Source of the DNA: an uncultured Clostridia bacterium
Lineage (GTDB): Bacteria; Bacillota; Clostridia; UMGS1810
Direction of reading: 5' to 3'
Assembly: GCA_934481345.1 (NCBI GenBank)
Contig: CAKSPF010000009.1
Location: forward strand, 1-64,000
DNA length: 64,000 bases
The notes beneath the pieces are model-generated. The model ran no database searches. It had not been told where the DNA came from and worked only from the letters and a program-made list of their open reading frames with translations. Shown piece after piece: positions 1-9,208 of the stretch (position 1 is its first letter; each line of letters starts with the position of its first letter). The position numbers and the translations under genes were made by a program.

Positions 1-290
1 TCGAACCCGATGTGGTTTAAAAATGGAAATTTCGCATAATACAGCAGAAAATTCTGCAAATATACGACCGTATTATTCTTGAATTTTCTTTGTCTTATTT
101 CAAAATTTCCTATTTTTAAACTCTGCGACCTTACGTTTAGAAAAATTTATTGAATTTTCAATACGGAGGACGCAGACAGGCTGTCGCCTTTCAAGGACGA
201 CAAGTTGAAAAGACTTCAATTTTTCAAATGTAAGGCATATTGAGTTCGAGTCTCGCTTGCCTACAGTATATATTCGGAAGGAGTATTGCC
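1..290. other. Intergenic start of window with a tRNA-like fragment
   Basis: I see no protein gene before 291. The stretch is AT-rich with a short perfect palindrome (GACAG-G-CTGTC, 175-185). At 230-264 a hairpin can form (GTAAGGCA with TGCCTAC) whose interior carries GTTCGAGTCTC, which resembles a tRNA T-arm. The first bases of the window (TCGAACCCGAT) also look like a T-loop, but the rest lies outside the window. No complete cloverleaf can be drawn for either, so no tRNA is called. Confidence 0.4.
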
Positions 291-1394
291 ATGCGATTTA
301 ACAGCAGTTCTCTCTTTGTAAATACGGGCAGAAAACCGCTGTCCACAATGCAAAAAAGAAAAAATAACAAGAATAATATATTTTTAATACTATGTGTTGT
401 TATAATAGCTGTTTTGTGCATTTTTGTAGGACTTATCGTCCGTGTATGGATTAATTACGACAGCAGCGACAAGCCGGAAACAAAAACAACTGCGGTTGTT
501 CAGAATGACAGCAAAAAAACAACGGCGGATACCTCTGTAAATAACGACAGCAAGAAATCCTCCGATAAGACAGATAATTCAAAAAAGCAGACTGCCGATA
601 AAACAGCAAAAAAGACGACAAAAAAAACAACTAAGAAAACAACCAAGAAAACAACTAAAAAGAATACTCCGGATTATGCATGCGAAGGAACGGAAAACGA
701 GTATTCAAAAGCGGTAGACAAGCAGTTTGAAAAGCTTACCGGCACATACGCATACGGTATTTATCTTATGGACGGAAGCTATAAATACATAAAAAACACG
801 GCTAATATCAACAATTCAACGGCGCTCAGTTCATTTTTGGTGGAATACATATGTGCAAAAATATATTCCGGTGAATTTGATTATGACACCAATGTAGCGG
901 GACAAAACGGAAACAGCCTGATAGACAAGCTTATACGCGAGGGCAGTGTTGACGCTGCAAATGCTTTGATAAATTACTTTACTCCCGAAAAGCTGAATGC
1001 ATACATGAGTGCAAAGGGCTACTCATCCACGCATTTCGGAGGACCGATTTCAGCAGGAAATGCATCCGGCAGTTATACAAGTGTGAATGACATTATGGCT
1101 CTTATGCAGAATATTTATAATAAGAGCAGGCTGTTCCCATACAGCGACCTCTATAAAAGAATGCGCCAAAGCAGCGTGAACAGCAGAATAAGAAACAAGC
1201 TTCCTTACGAAACGGCAGTTGCGAACATTTCGCTTGCATATTCTGATGAAATGTTTGACGCGGCTATTGTGCATGCTCCTTCGGGCAACTATATGTTTAT
1301 TGCGCTTGCAAACGGATACAGTGATGACGGTACTGCCGAAAATACCGCTATGGCAGGCGGTGCAAAGGCTCTGTTTGATAAATTGGGAAATTAG
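291..1394 (+). CDS. Membrane-anchored beta-lactamase-fold protein, probably catalytically inactive
   Basis: 367 residues. ATG 291 is chosen over an upstream in-frame TTG because GGAAGGAG lies 7 nt before it. Residues about 35-60 form one membrane segment, followed by a Lys/Thr-rich spacer of repeated KKTT units and then a class A beta-lactamase / D,D-peptidase-like domain (about 145-365). The usual catalytic motifs are hard to find: the place for Ser-x-x-Lys reads STAL, the SDN region reads SVD, and the KTG strand reads ETA. The family fold is inferred from the overall pattern of helices and strands, not from an active site. An enzyme is therefore unlikely; a peptidoglycan-binding or structural role on the outer face of the membrane is possible. 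It is followed by its own terminator and then by a membrane AraC regulator. Confidence 0.6.
   Translation: MRFNSSSLFVNTGRKPLSTMQKRKNNKNNIFLILCVVIIAVLCIFVGLIVRVWINYDSSDKPETKTTAVVQNDSKKTTADTSVNNDSKKSSDKTDNSKKQTADKTAKKTTKKTTKKTTKKTTKKNTPDYACEGTENEYSKAVDKQFEKLTGTYAYGIYLMDGSYKYIKNTANINNSTALSSFLVEYICAKIYSGEFDYDTNVAGQNGNSLIDKLIREGSVDAANALINYFTPEKLNAYMSAKGYSSTHFGGPISAGNASGSYTSVNDIMALMQNIYNKSRLFPYSDLYKRMRQSSVNSRIRNKLPYETAVANISLAYSDEMFDAAIVHAPSGNYMFIALANGYSDDGTAENTAMAGGAKALFDKLGN
609..662 (+). repeat. 12-bp tandem repeat coding for KKTT units
   Basis: About four and a half imperfect 12-bp units (pattern AAR AAA ACA ACN) encode the Lys-Lys-Thr-Thr spacer of the membrane-anchored protein. Such a repeat can change length by slippage in whole codon blocks, altering the distance of the outer domain from the membrane. 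Confidence 0.8.
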
Positions 1395-1400
1395 GTTTCA

Positions 1401-1434
1401 GGGAACTGTCACATATCGGCGACAGTTCCTTTTT
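1401..1434 (+). terminator. Rho-independent terminator
   Basis: GGAACTGTC (1402-1410) pairs with GACAGTTCC (1421-1429), followed by five T. It separates the beta-lactamase-fold gene from the AraC regulator. Confidence 0.85.
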
Positions 1435-1469
1435 AACAAAAAGATTAAAAACAAACCGGAGATTATAAT

Positions 1470-3485
1470 ATGAGTAAATTGCTTAAACGAAAGCTGCTTT
1501 CGGCAGTTTTGGCAATGACGGTTGCATTTGTTTTGGTTTTAAGTATAATGTATAATGCAATGATCCGTTCTGCAAAAAGTAAATACTTGGATATATACTC
1601 AACCTCTTTTAAAACACAGTACAGTGCTTTTAATGATGAAATAGGCGTTCTGGACAGATTTTTAAGAGGGCTGAAGAGCAATGAGGATTTTTTGAATATA
1701 ACGGAATACGGAAATCCCGGTGTGTCGCAGAGTGCGCTTAACGTTTATTCATCGCTTGTATCTGCGGCAAATCAGAATAAGTATGTAACCGATACATATT
1801 TGATATTCAAAGACAGCAATTCCGCAATATCAGGCAAGAGCGTTGTTTATGAAAACGGTTCCGGACCTGATTTAAGCTGTGACGGATATAATTATTCTTT
1901 TTTGCGTGACAAGGTTTTTACCGCATCCGGTGATGCTGCGCTCTTTTACAGCAACCGTGTGTATTATGACGGCAAAAGGGACGCGGCTCTTTTGTACTGT
2001 AAGGCAATTGACGGAACGAAATTTTCAAACAGTAAATCTGCCGGAGTAACCATAATTCCCGTCAGCCGCATAAATAATGCACTAAAGCTCAGCGAGGTAT
2101 TCGGTGACAAGGCTGTATTTGCGGTTTACAGCAAAGCGGACAGGGCATATGAAACAAAAAAGATTAACAATATAAAAAACTATTCTGTTATCGACTGTGA
2201 CGACAACGAGGATTTTTCATGGTGTGTGTATATTCAAAATGATTTTTTTGCTGATATAGAGGGTTATTATTATAAAATGACGTGGCTGTTTGCCGCATAT
2301 TTTTTGATATGCCTTGCATATGCTTTGTACATGATCAAAAAGGAAGAAAAACGCCTTGCCGAAAGCTCGGGAAAAAGGCTTTACGGTTTGACGGAGAAAT
2401 TTTCCGTAAACAGCCATATAAGCGGACTGTTTATGCACCGTGCATCAAAAGAGGAAAGCCAGTGGTTCAGAGATAATGTTCCCGATTTTCCCCGTCCTTG
2501 CATAATAGCACTTTTTAAAACAGAGGGGGCAGACTCGGATTTAATACTGAATACAATGGCAGAACTCGGAAACAAGCCCTGTTATGTATACCCTGACCCG
2601 AATTGCCATTTTGCGGCATTTTTTAACTACAGCCCGGACGGAAGGTGTATGGCTGAAATAAAGGAATCTCTCGGAAGGTTTACGGACAGGCTTTTAAACA
2701 GCGGAATAAAAACAGTGATTTCGCTCAGCAACCCTTGTATGGATATTGATGAAATTTATGATTCATACATGACTGCCGATTTGATGTTTAAATATAATGA
2801 ATACAAAAATCTTATATGTGCCGGAGACGTTACGGAAAACAGCGGTTTTCTGATTAATGCCGAGGAAAACGGAAAAATATTAAAGTTCATAATTGCCGAA
2901 AATGCCTTTGAAGCAAATAGGATAATCTACAGTCAGTGGTATGAGCTTAGTCAGAATCCTTCGTTCGGTGATGATATTGAGCGGTTGTTTTTGAGCCAGA
3001 TTGGCATACTTGCCGGCGCTGCGGTTAAGGTCGAGTATGACAGAGAGCTGCCGAAATACAATCCGAAGCTTTCCGTTACCGAACTGGCATTTGTTGTCAC
3101 GGACGCAGTAAATGATATGGTTGCTTTTATCGGCACAAGGCAAAGCAACAGCACTCTTTACAATGATGTAATAGGATATATAGATGAAAACTTTACAAAT
3201 CCCGATTTCTCACAGCCGGACGTCAAGGAAAAATTCGGTATATCAACAAAAACGATAACCAAAATTTTAAAACAAAAAAAGAATATGCTTTTCAGCGAAT
3301 ATCTGGAATATCTGCGGATTGACAAGGCAAGATATATCCTTGCACATTCGGATATTAAAATATATGATATTTCAAAAATGTGCGGTTACGGAACAAACGA
3401 CGCATTTTATAAAGCATTTAATAAAAAAGAGGGCATGACGCCCGGCGCATACAGAAAGGCAAATTCGGGAAAAAATAAAAAATAA
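1470..3485 (+). CDS. Membrane-bound AraC-family transcriptional regulator
   Basis: 671 residues starting at ATG 1470 with CCGGAG upstream. Residues about 8-32 and 268-290 are hydrophobic membrane segments. The roughly 235 residues between them would lie outside the cell and could sense a ligand (Cache-like arrangement, inferred from topology only). A cytoplasmic region of about 270 residues follows, and the last ~110 residues form an AraC-type double helix-turn-helix, including the conserved ending motif around GYGTNDAFYKAF and MTPGAYR. Regulators of this build in Clostridia usually control nearby carbohydrate uptake or degradation genes, but no such genes adjoin it here, so the target is unknown. 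A strong terminator follows. Confidence 0.8.
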   Translation: MSKLLKRKLLSAVLAMTVAFVLVLSIMYNAMIRSAKSKYLDIYSTSFKTQYSAFNDEIGVLDRFLRGLKSNEDFLNITEYGNPGVSQSALNVYSSLVSAANQNKYVTDTYLIFKDSNSAISGKSVVYENGSGPDLSCDGYNYSFLRDKVFTASGDAALFYSNRVYYDGKRDAALLYCKAIDGTKFSNSKSAGVTIIPVSRINNALKLSEVFGDKAVFAVYSKADRAYETKKINNIKNYSVIDCDDNEDFSWCVYIQNDFFADIEGYYYKMTWLFAAYFLICLAYALYMIKKEEKRLAESSGKRLYGLTEKFSVNSHISGLFMHRASKEESQWFRDNVPDFPRPCIIALFKTEGADSDLILNTMAELGNKPCYVYPDPNCHFAAFFNYSPDGRCMAEIKESLGRFTDRLLNSGIKTVISLSNPCMDIDEIYDSYMTADLMFKYNEYKNLICAGDVTENSGFLINAEENGKILKFIIAENAFEANRIIYSQWYELSQNPSFGDDIERLFLSQIGILAGAAVKVEYDRELPKYNPKLSVTELAFVVTDAVNDMVAFIGTRQSNSTLYNDVIGYIDENFTNPDFSQPDVKEKFGISTKTITKILKQKKNMLFSEYLEYLRIDKARYILAHSDIKIYDISKMCGYGTNDAFYKAFNKKEGMTPGAYRKANSGKNKK

Positions 3486-3528
3486 AAAACGCATTTTCCA
3501 TAACAATATAGAAAATGCGTTTTTGTTA
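3485..3528 (+). terminator. Terminator after AraC regulator, possibly bidirectional
   Basis: AAAACGCATTTTC (to 3498) pairs with GAAAATGCGTTTT (from 3511), with A and T tracts on either side. It lies between convergent genes and can serve both the AraC gene and the CarD gene on the minus strand. Confidence 0.9.
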
Positions 3529-3537
3529 TATGAATAA

Positions 3538-4038
3538 TCAAACAGCAATTCTGTTTCTGATGTATTGAGGAACTTCCGACGCCTTTATTCCGAGCGAGTA
3601 GGAAATTTCATTATTTAAAAGCTTTTCGGCTTCACGCAGGAATTTTTCGTCAGCGGTGTGAAGTGTTTTCTTTGATTCGCTGAGCAGTCTGCGGTGCTGA
3701 TGCAGCATGTTAATTATTTCTATAAGCTCATGCATGTCGCCGCTTTTGATTGCAGCGGCGAAACATTCTTTGCGGTTTGCATCGTCATCTATCCATTCGG
3801 TATTCGCACCGGCAATAGAGTCTATAAGCTCGTCCACCTGTTGCGGTGACAATACGCTTTTCATTTTGCTTGTGAGCTTTTCGTTGTCGATTGGAACATA
3901 TGCCGTGGATTTGTTGTCACTTATGGAAATTAAAACATAGTATTCGTGTATTTCATTGGCAAATTTCATTTTTGTTATATCTGATATTCTGCACACGCCC
4001 TGCGTACCGTAAATTACGGTATCTCCGATTGTAAACAT
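3538..4038 (-). CDS. CarD-family transcriptional regulator
   Basis: 166 residues. The start at 4038 is preferred to an in-frame codon nine residues upstream because GGGAGG lies about 10 nt before it. The N-terminal ~65 residues (FTIGDTVIYGTQGVCRI and following) match the CarD/CdnL/TRCF RNA-polymerase-interacting domain, which binds the beta subunit. The rest is helical, as in CarD proteins that contact promoter DNA near the -10 element. Clostridia often carry several such short proteins. Promoter-complex stabilisation is known for mycobacterial CarD; the regulon here is unknown. It has its own promoter between itself and the phosphofructokinase gene. Confidence 0.85.
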   Translation of the reverse strand: MFTIGDTVIYGTQGVCRISDITKMKFANEIHEYYVLISISDNKSTAYVPIDNEKLTSKMKSVLSPQQVDELIDSIAGANTEWIDDDANRKECFAAAIKSGDMHELIEIINMLHQHRRLLSESKKTLHTADEKFLREAEKLLNNEISYSLGIKASEVPQYIRNRIAV

Positions 4039-4085
4039 AGTAAGTAAGCCTCCCGGGTATTTCAAAAAAACTGTTTATATATTAT

Positions 4086-4114
4086 ATTATAACACAAAAA
4101 TCCAAAAAATGTAA
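4086..4114 (-). promoter_or_regulatory. Promoter of the CarD gene
   Basis: On the minus strand TTACAT, 17-bp spacer, TATAAT, located 48 bp or more before the CarD start. Confidence 0.7.
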
Positions 4115-4123
4115 GTAAAAATT

Positions 4124-5338
4124 TTATTTTCTTGTAATGTGCAGGGGAAGACCGTTTTTAAATATAGTATCGGGTTCTCCCTGGATAAGCGGATAAACAT
4201 ATCTGATAAACTTTTCCGTTACATCGTTTCCGCTTGACGAAATAAATTCATCGGGCAGCTTTTTCTCAAAATTTGCAATGTTTTCTATATCAACAGTATC
4301 AATGCAGATTTTATACGGATTGTCCGAAATTCTTCTGTATGCCGTCATTTTGCCGGTTTCACCGCTGAGCGCTGCCTTGACGGCAGCTTCGCCTATGCCG
4401 AAAGACTCGTTTATGTCTGTAAGCGAAGCGATATGTGCCGCGCACCTTTGCGGAGTATTTAATTCTATACTTCTTACTTTTATTCCGTATTTCTTTTTTA
4501 TTAATTCTTCAAGGACCTTTCCGGCTCCTCCGAGCTGACTGTGACCGAACAAATCTTCTTTGAAAAGCTCGCTTTGGTCGGCAATGTATTTGCCGTTTTT
4601 GTCTTTTATTCCTTCCGAGAGGGCAATTATGATGTTCTTCTTTTCAATTATCTTTTGCTTTACATCATCCAAAAACTTTTCGGTATCAAAGGGAACTTCG
4701 GGAACATATATCAAGTCGGGCGATTCTGTAGAGCCGTTTATTCTTGCAAGAGCGCTTGAGGCTGTGAGCCAGCCTGCATTTCTGCCCATTATTTCTACGA
4801 GAGTTACGCTTTCGATGCTGTAGCACTGAGCGTCGTGTATTATTTCCGATACGGTTGCCGCTATGTATTTTGCAGCACTGCCGAATCCGGGGCAATGGTC
4901 GGTTACGGCTAAGTCATTGTCTATCGTTTTCGGTACGCCGATTACTTTTATGCCATTTTCTCTGCATGCGTCCCTGAGCTTAAAAACGGTATCCATGGAA
5001 TCGTTTCCGCCAATGTAAAAAAAGAAACCGATATTGTTTTTTAAAAGAACATCGATAATTGTATCAATATCCTCTCCGCCTTTTTCAAGCTTGTATCTGC
5101 ACGAGCCCAAAAAAGCCGATGGTGTTTGCTTTAAAAGCTCAAGGTTTTTAATGTCGGAAAAACGTTCGCTCAAATTTATGAGATTGTTGCCGATAACTCC
5201 TTTTATGCCGTTTACCATACCGTATACGGTGTCTATATCCGGGTTGTTTATCCCTGCGCTTATTACTCCGGCAAGCGTTGCATTAATTGCTGCGGTCGGA
5301 CCTCCGGACTGACCTACGAGGATGTTTTTTAAATTCAT
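4124..5338 (-). CDS. Diphosphate-dependent 6-phosphofructokinase
   Basis: 403 residues. The start at 5338 follows TGGAGGC and overlaps the upstream stop as ATGA. It phosphorylates fructose 6-phosphate in glycolysis. Two signatures point to pyrophosphate instead of ATP as phosphoryl donor: GGNDS near residue 105, where ATP enzymes have GGDGT, and PKTIDND near residue 130, where ATP enzymes have PGTIDND. MGRNAGW, a substrate-binding motif, is also present. PPi-PFK is common in anaerobic Clostridia and makes the step reversible and ATP-saving. It is translationally coupled to the CpXC gene before it; a functional link to that gene is not obvious. Confidence 0.93.
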   Translation of the reverse strand: MNLKNILVGQSGGPTAAINATLAGVISAGINNPDIDTVYGMVNGIKGVIGNNLINLSERFSDIKNLELLKQTPSAFLGSCRYKLEKGGEDIDTIIDVLLKNNIGFFFYIGGNDSMDTVFKLRDACRENGIKVIGVPKTIDNDLAVTDHCPGFGSAAKYIAATVSEIIHDAQCYSIESVTLVEIMGRNAGWLTASSALARINGSTESPDLIYVPEVPFDTEKFLDDVKQKIIEKKNIIIALSEGIKDKNGKYIADQSELFKEDLFGHSQLGGAGKVLEELIKKKYGIKVRSIELNTPQRCAAHIASLTDINESFGIGEAAVKAALSGETGKMTAYRRISDNPYKICIDTVDIENIANFEKKLPDEFISSSGNDVTEKFIRYVYPLIQGEPDTIFKNGLPLHITRK

Positions 5339-5988
5339 TTTTTTGCCTCCATATAATTTACTGCCCACTCTTTGTCTGCTTTGAACCATTTTCCCGCGGG
5401 TACGTAGGGCAAAACAGGGTTGAAATCATAATATTTTTTAATGGGTATACTAAATTCCTTTAAAACTATATCTTTAAAATCTCTGTGCGTAAATATGAGA
5501 TTATTATTTTCTGTCCGTTCAAATGTTATGTATTCATCGCTTTCATCCATGTCTTTGTAGCCTTCAAATTCATTTACCTTGAACAGCTCCGTTTTGAGGT
5601 CGTCAAGACCGGCGGAAACAATTCTTATTTTTTCGGCGGCGCTTGAAGCGTAAGGAGCAATTCTAAGGTTGATATTTCCGGCGCCGGCGGCTTTGAATGC
5701 AAACGGTAATCTTGAATTGCCGGGCGGATCTTCCGAAAAAGCTGCGACAACGGCTATGCGGTGTCTGAACGAGTATATCAGAAGCGGTGTTTCAAATGTA
5801 AATTCGCTTTTGCATGCAGAACACACAATCCGGTTTGTCAGACCGGTTTTGACGCTTTGGGAGTAGCTGTCATAGCTGTCGGCGTCAATTATGCATGCTA
5901 TGCGCGCATAGCTGAAAAATACTTTGTAGCACTCTTCGCAAATTATGTAATTGTCGGGAACAAAAGTATCCAAATACGCACACTTCAT
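5335..5988 (-). CDS. CpXC-domain protein of unknown function
   Basis: 217 residues if started at 5988. The frame stays open 12 codons further (to 6024), but that extension contains a good sigma-A promoter (TATACT/TATAAT), so the transcript probably begins inside it and 5988 is the likelier start, with only a weak ribosome site. The N-terminus carries paired cysteines (CEECY near residue 19, CSACK near residue 56) typical of the CpXC zinc-binding module; the remainder is unassigned. It overlaps the phosphofructokinase start by 4 nt, so the two are one operon. Confidence 0.65.
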   Translation of the reverse strand: MKCAYLDTFVPDNYIICEECYKVFFSYARIACIIDADSYDSYSQSVKTGLTNRIVCSACKSEFTFETPLLIYSFRHRIAVVAAFSEDPPGNSRLPFAFKAAGAGNINLRIAPYASSAAEKIRIVSAGLDDLKTELFKVNEFEGYKDMDESDEYITFERTENNNLIFTHRDFKDIVLKEFSIPIKKYYDFNPVLPYVPAGKWFKADKEWAVNYMEAKK

Positions 5989-5998
5989 TTCAAAAATC

Positions 5999-6035
5999 AG
6001 ATTTATTTTATTATAGTATACCATAAAACATCATT
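5999..6035 (-). promoter_or_regulatory. Promoter of CpXC / phosphofructokinase operon
   Basis: On the minus strand TTGTAA, an 18-bp spacer and TATACT, immediately followed by a second TATAAT-like box. It lies inside the longest possible reading frame of the CpXC gene and argues for the downstream start. Confidence 0.6.
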
Positions 6036-6136
6036 ATTTTACAACACATATTTTAATTTATATCACAATATGGCAAAAACAGAGTAATTAACAATTTAAA
6101 TTGATTTATTAACGGTATTATTTTTTAAATTATCTA

Positions 6137-6165
6137 TTGAAATAAGTTTTCGGATAATATATAAT
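6137..6165 (+). promoter_or_regulatory. glyA promoter
   Basis: TTGAAA (6137-6142), 17-bp spacer, TATAAT (6160-6165), 33 bp before the glyA start. Confidence 0.85.
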
Positions 6166-6198
6166 GTATATAAAATATTATCGTAGGGGGCAATACCA

Positions 6199-7437
6199 AT
6201 GTACAGTACAGAGGAAATAAGAAAAGTTGATTCGCAGATTGCCGAAGCAATTGAGAACGAAGTAAACAGACAAAGAAATAAAATTGAGCTTATTGCAAGC
6301 GAGAACTTTGTAAGCAATGCCGTAATCGAGGCAATGGGGACACCGCTTACAAACAAATATGCCGAGGGCTATCCGGGCAAAAGATACTACGGCGGATGCG
6401 AATTTGTAGACGTTGTGGAAAGCCTTGCAATCGAAAGGGCAAAGGAGCTTTTTGGAGCGGAGCATGCAAATGTTCAGCCGCATTCCGGAGCACAGGCCAA
6501 TATGGCTGTGTTTTTCTCGGTTTTGTCACCCGGCGATACGGTTTTAAGCATGAGTCTGGCTCACGGAGGACATCTGAGCCATGGCAGTCCCGTTAATATC
6601 AGCGGAAAATACTTTAATATAGTTCCTTACGGCGTGCGTGAGGAAGATTCTACAATAGACTATGACGAAGTAAGAAAAATCGCTCTTGAATGTAAACCTA
6701 AGCTTATAGTTGCAGGAGCAAGCGCATATCCGCGTGTAATAGACTTTAAGAAGTTTTCGGACATAGCAAAGGAAGTAGGAGCATATCTTATGGTAGATAT
6801 TGCTCACATTGCAGGTCTTGTGGCAGCAGGACTGCATCCGAGCCCTGTTCCGTATGCTGACTTTGTTACCACAACCACTCACAAAACATTAAGAGGTCCG
6901 AGAGGCGGTCTGATACTTTGCAAAGCGGAGTATGCAAAAATTATTGATAAGGCAGTTTTCCCCGGAATACAGGGCGGACCGCTTATGCATATTATAGCGG
7001 CAAAGGCAGTTTGCCTGAAGGAAGCGCTTTCCGATGACTTCAAGACATATCAGAAGCAGATTGTATCAAATGCCAAGGCATTGAGCAACGCTCTTGTAAA
7101 GAATGGGTTCGACCTTGTTTCGGGCGGAACGGATAATCACCTTATGCTTCTTGACCTCAGAAATATGCCTATAACAGGCAAGGAAGCCGAGCACATGCTT
7201 GACGAGGTGGGTATTACCGCAAACAAAAATGCTATTCCGTTCGACCCCGAAAAACCGTTTGTAACAAGCGGAGTACGCATAGGCACTCCTGCCGTTACTT
7301 CGAGAGGCATGAAAGAGGAAGATATGGAAGAAATAGCAGAGCTTATTTCTCTGACATTAAAAGATTTTGACAAAAACAAGGCGGAGGTTGCCGACAGAGT
7401 TCATACTCTTTGTGAAAAATATCCGCTTTACAGATAA
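6199..7437 (+). CDS. glyA: Serine hydroxymethyltransferase
   Basis: 412 residues, full family length. It interconverts serine and glycine, transferring a one-carbon unit to tetrahydrofolate with pyridoxal phosphate as cofactor. The PLP-lysine motif [14 protein letters not shown] is near residue 225; HSGAQAN and VDIAHIAGL are also conserved. The ATG at 6199 follows AGGGGG. It heads an operon with rarA and a zinc-ribbon gene. It connects with the folate uptake and polyglutamylation genes 5 kb downstream through the same cofactor. Confidence 0.97.
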   Translation: MYSTEEIRKVDSQIAEAIENEVNRQRNKIELIASENFVSNAVIEAMGTPLTNKYAEGYPGKRYYGGCEFVDVVESLAIERAKELFGAEHANVQPHSGAQANMAVFFSVLSPGDTVLSMSLAHGGHLSHGSPVNISGKYFNIVPYGVREEDSTIDYDEVRKIALECKPKLIVAGASAYPRVIDFKKFSDIAKEVGAYLMVDIAHIAGLVAAGLHPSPVPYADFVTTTTHKTLRGPRGGLILCKAEYAKIIDKAVFPGIQGGPLMHIIAAKAVCLKEALSDDFKTYQKQIVSNAKALSNALVKNGFDLVSGGTDNHLMLLDLRNMPITGKEAEHMLDEVGITANKNAIPFDPEKPFVTSGVRIGTPAVTSRGMKEEDMEEIAELISLTLKDFDKNKAEVADRVHTLCEKYPLYR

Positions 7438-7451
7438 TCGGAGTGGTGTAA

Positions 7452-8720
7452 TTGAAACCTTTTGCGGATTATGTAAGACCGGTATCAATTGATGATGTAG
7501 TGGGACAGCAGCATATAATTGGCGAGGGAAAGCCGCTTACAAATATTCTGAAATCGGGAGAAATACCGAATATGATTTTTTTCGGTCCTTCCGGAACGGG
7601 TAAGACCACCGTTGCAAATATTTGTGCGGCGGCAACCTCAAAAAAGCTTTATAAGCTCAATGCAACCAATGCGTCGCTCAAGGATATACGGGACGTGGCG
7701 GCGTCAATAGATGATTTCGAGGGGCGCGGAGGTATTCTGCTGTATCTTGACGAGATACAGAATTTTAACAAAAAACAGCAGCAGTCGCTTTTGGAATATA
7801 TAGAAAACGGAAGTATAACGCTGATTGCCAGCACTACGGAAAATCCGTATTTCTATATTTACAATGCCATACTTTCGCGCTGTACGGTTATGGAATTCAA
7901 GCCGGTTTTGCCCGATGACATTGTTTCGGCGCTGAAACGGGCACAGAATTATTTTGAAAAGATATATCCGTCGAAGAAAATAACGGCAGATGATGAAGTC
8001 CTTATGCAGATTGCCTGCTCGGCATACGGCGATGTAAGAAAGGCGCTTACTATCTTTGATATGTGCGTAAAGTCAAAAATGGCTCTCGGCGATGCGGTTG
8101 AAATAGATTCGGACGCAGTTACGTCAATAACGCAGAAAAGCTCATTTGCCTTTGATAAAGACGGAGATAATCACTATGATGTATTGAGCGCTTTTCAGAA
8201 ATCCATACGAGGAAGCGACCCCGACGCGGCAATACATTATCTTGCCAGGCTGATTGAGGGCGGCGACTTAATATCAATATGCCGACGGCTTCTGGTTATA
8301 AGCTCCGAGGACGTGGGACTTGCTTATCCGAATGCCGTTACGGTTACAAAGAGCTGCGTGGATTCCGCTTTGCAGCTTGGATTTCCCGAGGCAAGGATAC
8401 CGCTTGCGGAGGCTGTGATATTTTTAGCCGGACTGCCGAAATCCAACTCGGCAATATGTGCGATAGACGCAGCGCTCGGCGATATACGCAGCGGAAACGC
8501 AGGGGAGATACCGCCGTACCTGAGAGACGGACACTACAGCGGCGCTCAGAAGCTCGGAAGAGCAACGGGATATAAATATCCGCACGACTACCCGAATTCA
8601 TATGTTAAGCAGCAGTATCTGCCGGATAATCTTAAAAACAAAAAATATTATGTTCCCCGAAGCAACAAGCTTGAGGACGGTATAAAATCATATCTTGAAA
8701 AAATAAAACGGGAGGTATAA
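7452..8720 (+). CDS. rarA: Replication-associated recombination protein RarA (MgsA), AAA+ ATPase
   Basis: 422 residues, TTG start at 7452 behind GGAGTGGTG, 14 nt after glyA. Walker A (GPSGTGKTT) is near residue 45, Walker B (LYLDEIQNF) near residue 98, then sensor and lid regions and the C-terminal MgsA tetramerisation domain (from about residue 240, SSEDVGLAYPNA and GHYSGAQKLGRA). RarA acts at stalled replication forks. Nothing in the glyA context explains the linkage beyond cotranscription. Confidence 0.93.
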   Translation: MKPFADYVRPVSIDDVVGQQHIIGEGKPLTNILKSGEIPNMIFFGPSGTGKTTVANICAAATSKKLYKLNATNASLKDIRDVAASIDDFEGRGGILLYLDEIQNFNKKQQQSLLEYIENGSITLIASTTENPYFYIYNAILSRCTVMEFKPVLPDDIVSALKRAQNYFEKIYPSKKITADDEVLMQIACSAYGDVRKALTIFDMCVKSKMALGDAVEIDSDAVTSITQKSSFAFDKDGDNHYDVLSAFQKSIRGSDPDAAIHYLARLIEGGDLISICRRLLVISSEDVGLAYPNAVTVTKSCVDSALQLGFPEARIPLAEAVIFLAGLPKSNSAICAIDAALGDIRSGNAGEIPPYLRDGHYSGAQKLGRATGYKYPHDYPNSYVKQQYLPDNLKNKKYYVPRSNKLEDGIKSYLEKIKREV

Positions 8721-8722
8721 TT

Positions 8723-9070
8723 ATGAAAAATGATGTTATTGACAAAGTAAAAAGAATTGTGGGAAATTCCGCAAAAAAAGCAGCGAAAATTTCCGGCGAT
8801 GCACTTGATTACACAAAAATGAAAATCAAGCTTTACGATTTGCACGACAAGATGGAGCTTAAATATGCCGAAATCGGGCGCGCGGTTTACAGCGAAGACG
8901 AAGACGCAGACGTAGAAGCAATGTGCAATGAAATAACGGATTTGCTTGATGCCGAAGCCGAGCTTAAAATAAAAATGAATTCATACCTCAACAAAAAGGA
9001 ATGCAGTGCATGCGGCGGCATGGTTGACGCAAAAAGCGATTACTGCCCTTTGTGCGGAAATAAATTCTGA
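8723..9070 (+). CDS. Small protein with C-terminal zinc ribbon
   Basis: 115 residues, ATG 8723 behind GGGAGGT, 2 nt after rarA. The first ~90 residues are charged and likely helical; the tail carries CSACGGMV and CPLCGNKF, two CxxC pairs forming a zinc ribbon. The function is unknown; it may sit on another protein or nucleic acid. Confidence 0.75.
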   Translation: MKNDVIDKVKRIVGNSAKKAAKISGDALDYTKMKIKLYDLHDKMELKYAEIGRAVYSEDEDADVEAMCNEITDLLDAEAELKIKMNSYLNKKECSACGGMVDAKSDYCPLCGNKF

Positions 9071-9087
9071 AATAACCGTAAGTCAGA

Positions 9088-9133
9088 AGCAAGCTGAATT
9101 TGCCGTTTTGGTGAATTTTGCTTGCTTTTTTTG
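9088..9133 (+). terminator. Terminator of the glyA operon
   Basis: AGCAAGC (from 9088) pairs with GCTTGCT (to 9126) with a further inner AATT pairing, followed by a run of T. Confidence 0.8.
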
Positions 9134-9141
9134 TAATTTAC

Positions 9142-9170
9142 TTGTAAATCTGATAAAAATATGGTAAAAT
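9142..9170 (+). promoter_or_regulatory. metG promoter
   Basis: TTGTAA (9142-9147), 17-bp spacer, TAAAAT (9165-9170). I see no T-box or SAM leader before metG. Confidence 0.75.
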
Positions 9171-9208
9171 ACTATTTAATTGAGTTTTGCCGAAAGGATT
9201 TGATATAA

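Noticed and set aside
1..20. 3' end of a tRNA at the window edge
   Set aside because: Only a T-loop-like sequence is visible and no CCA or plausible acceptor follows.
609..662. CRISPR-like array
   Set aside because: The repeats are contiguous 12-bp coding units without spacers. I found no CRISPR array or cas gene in the window.
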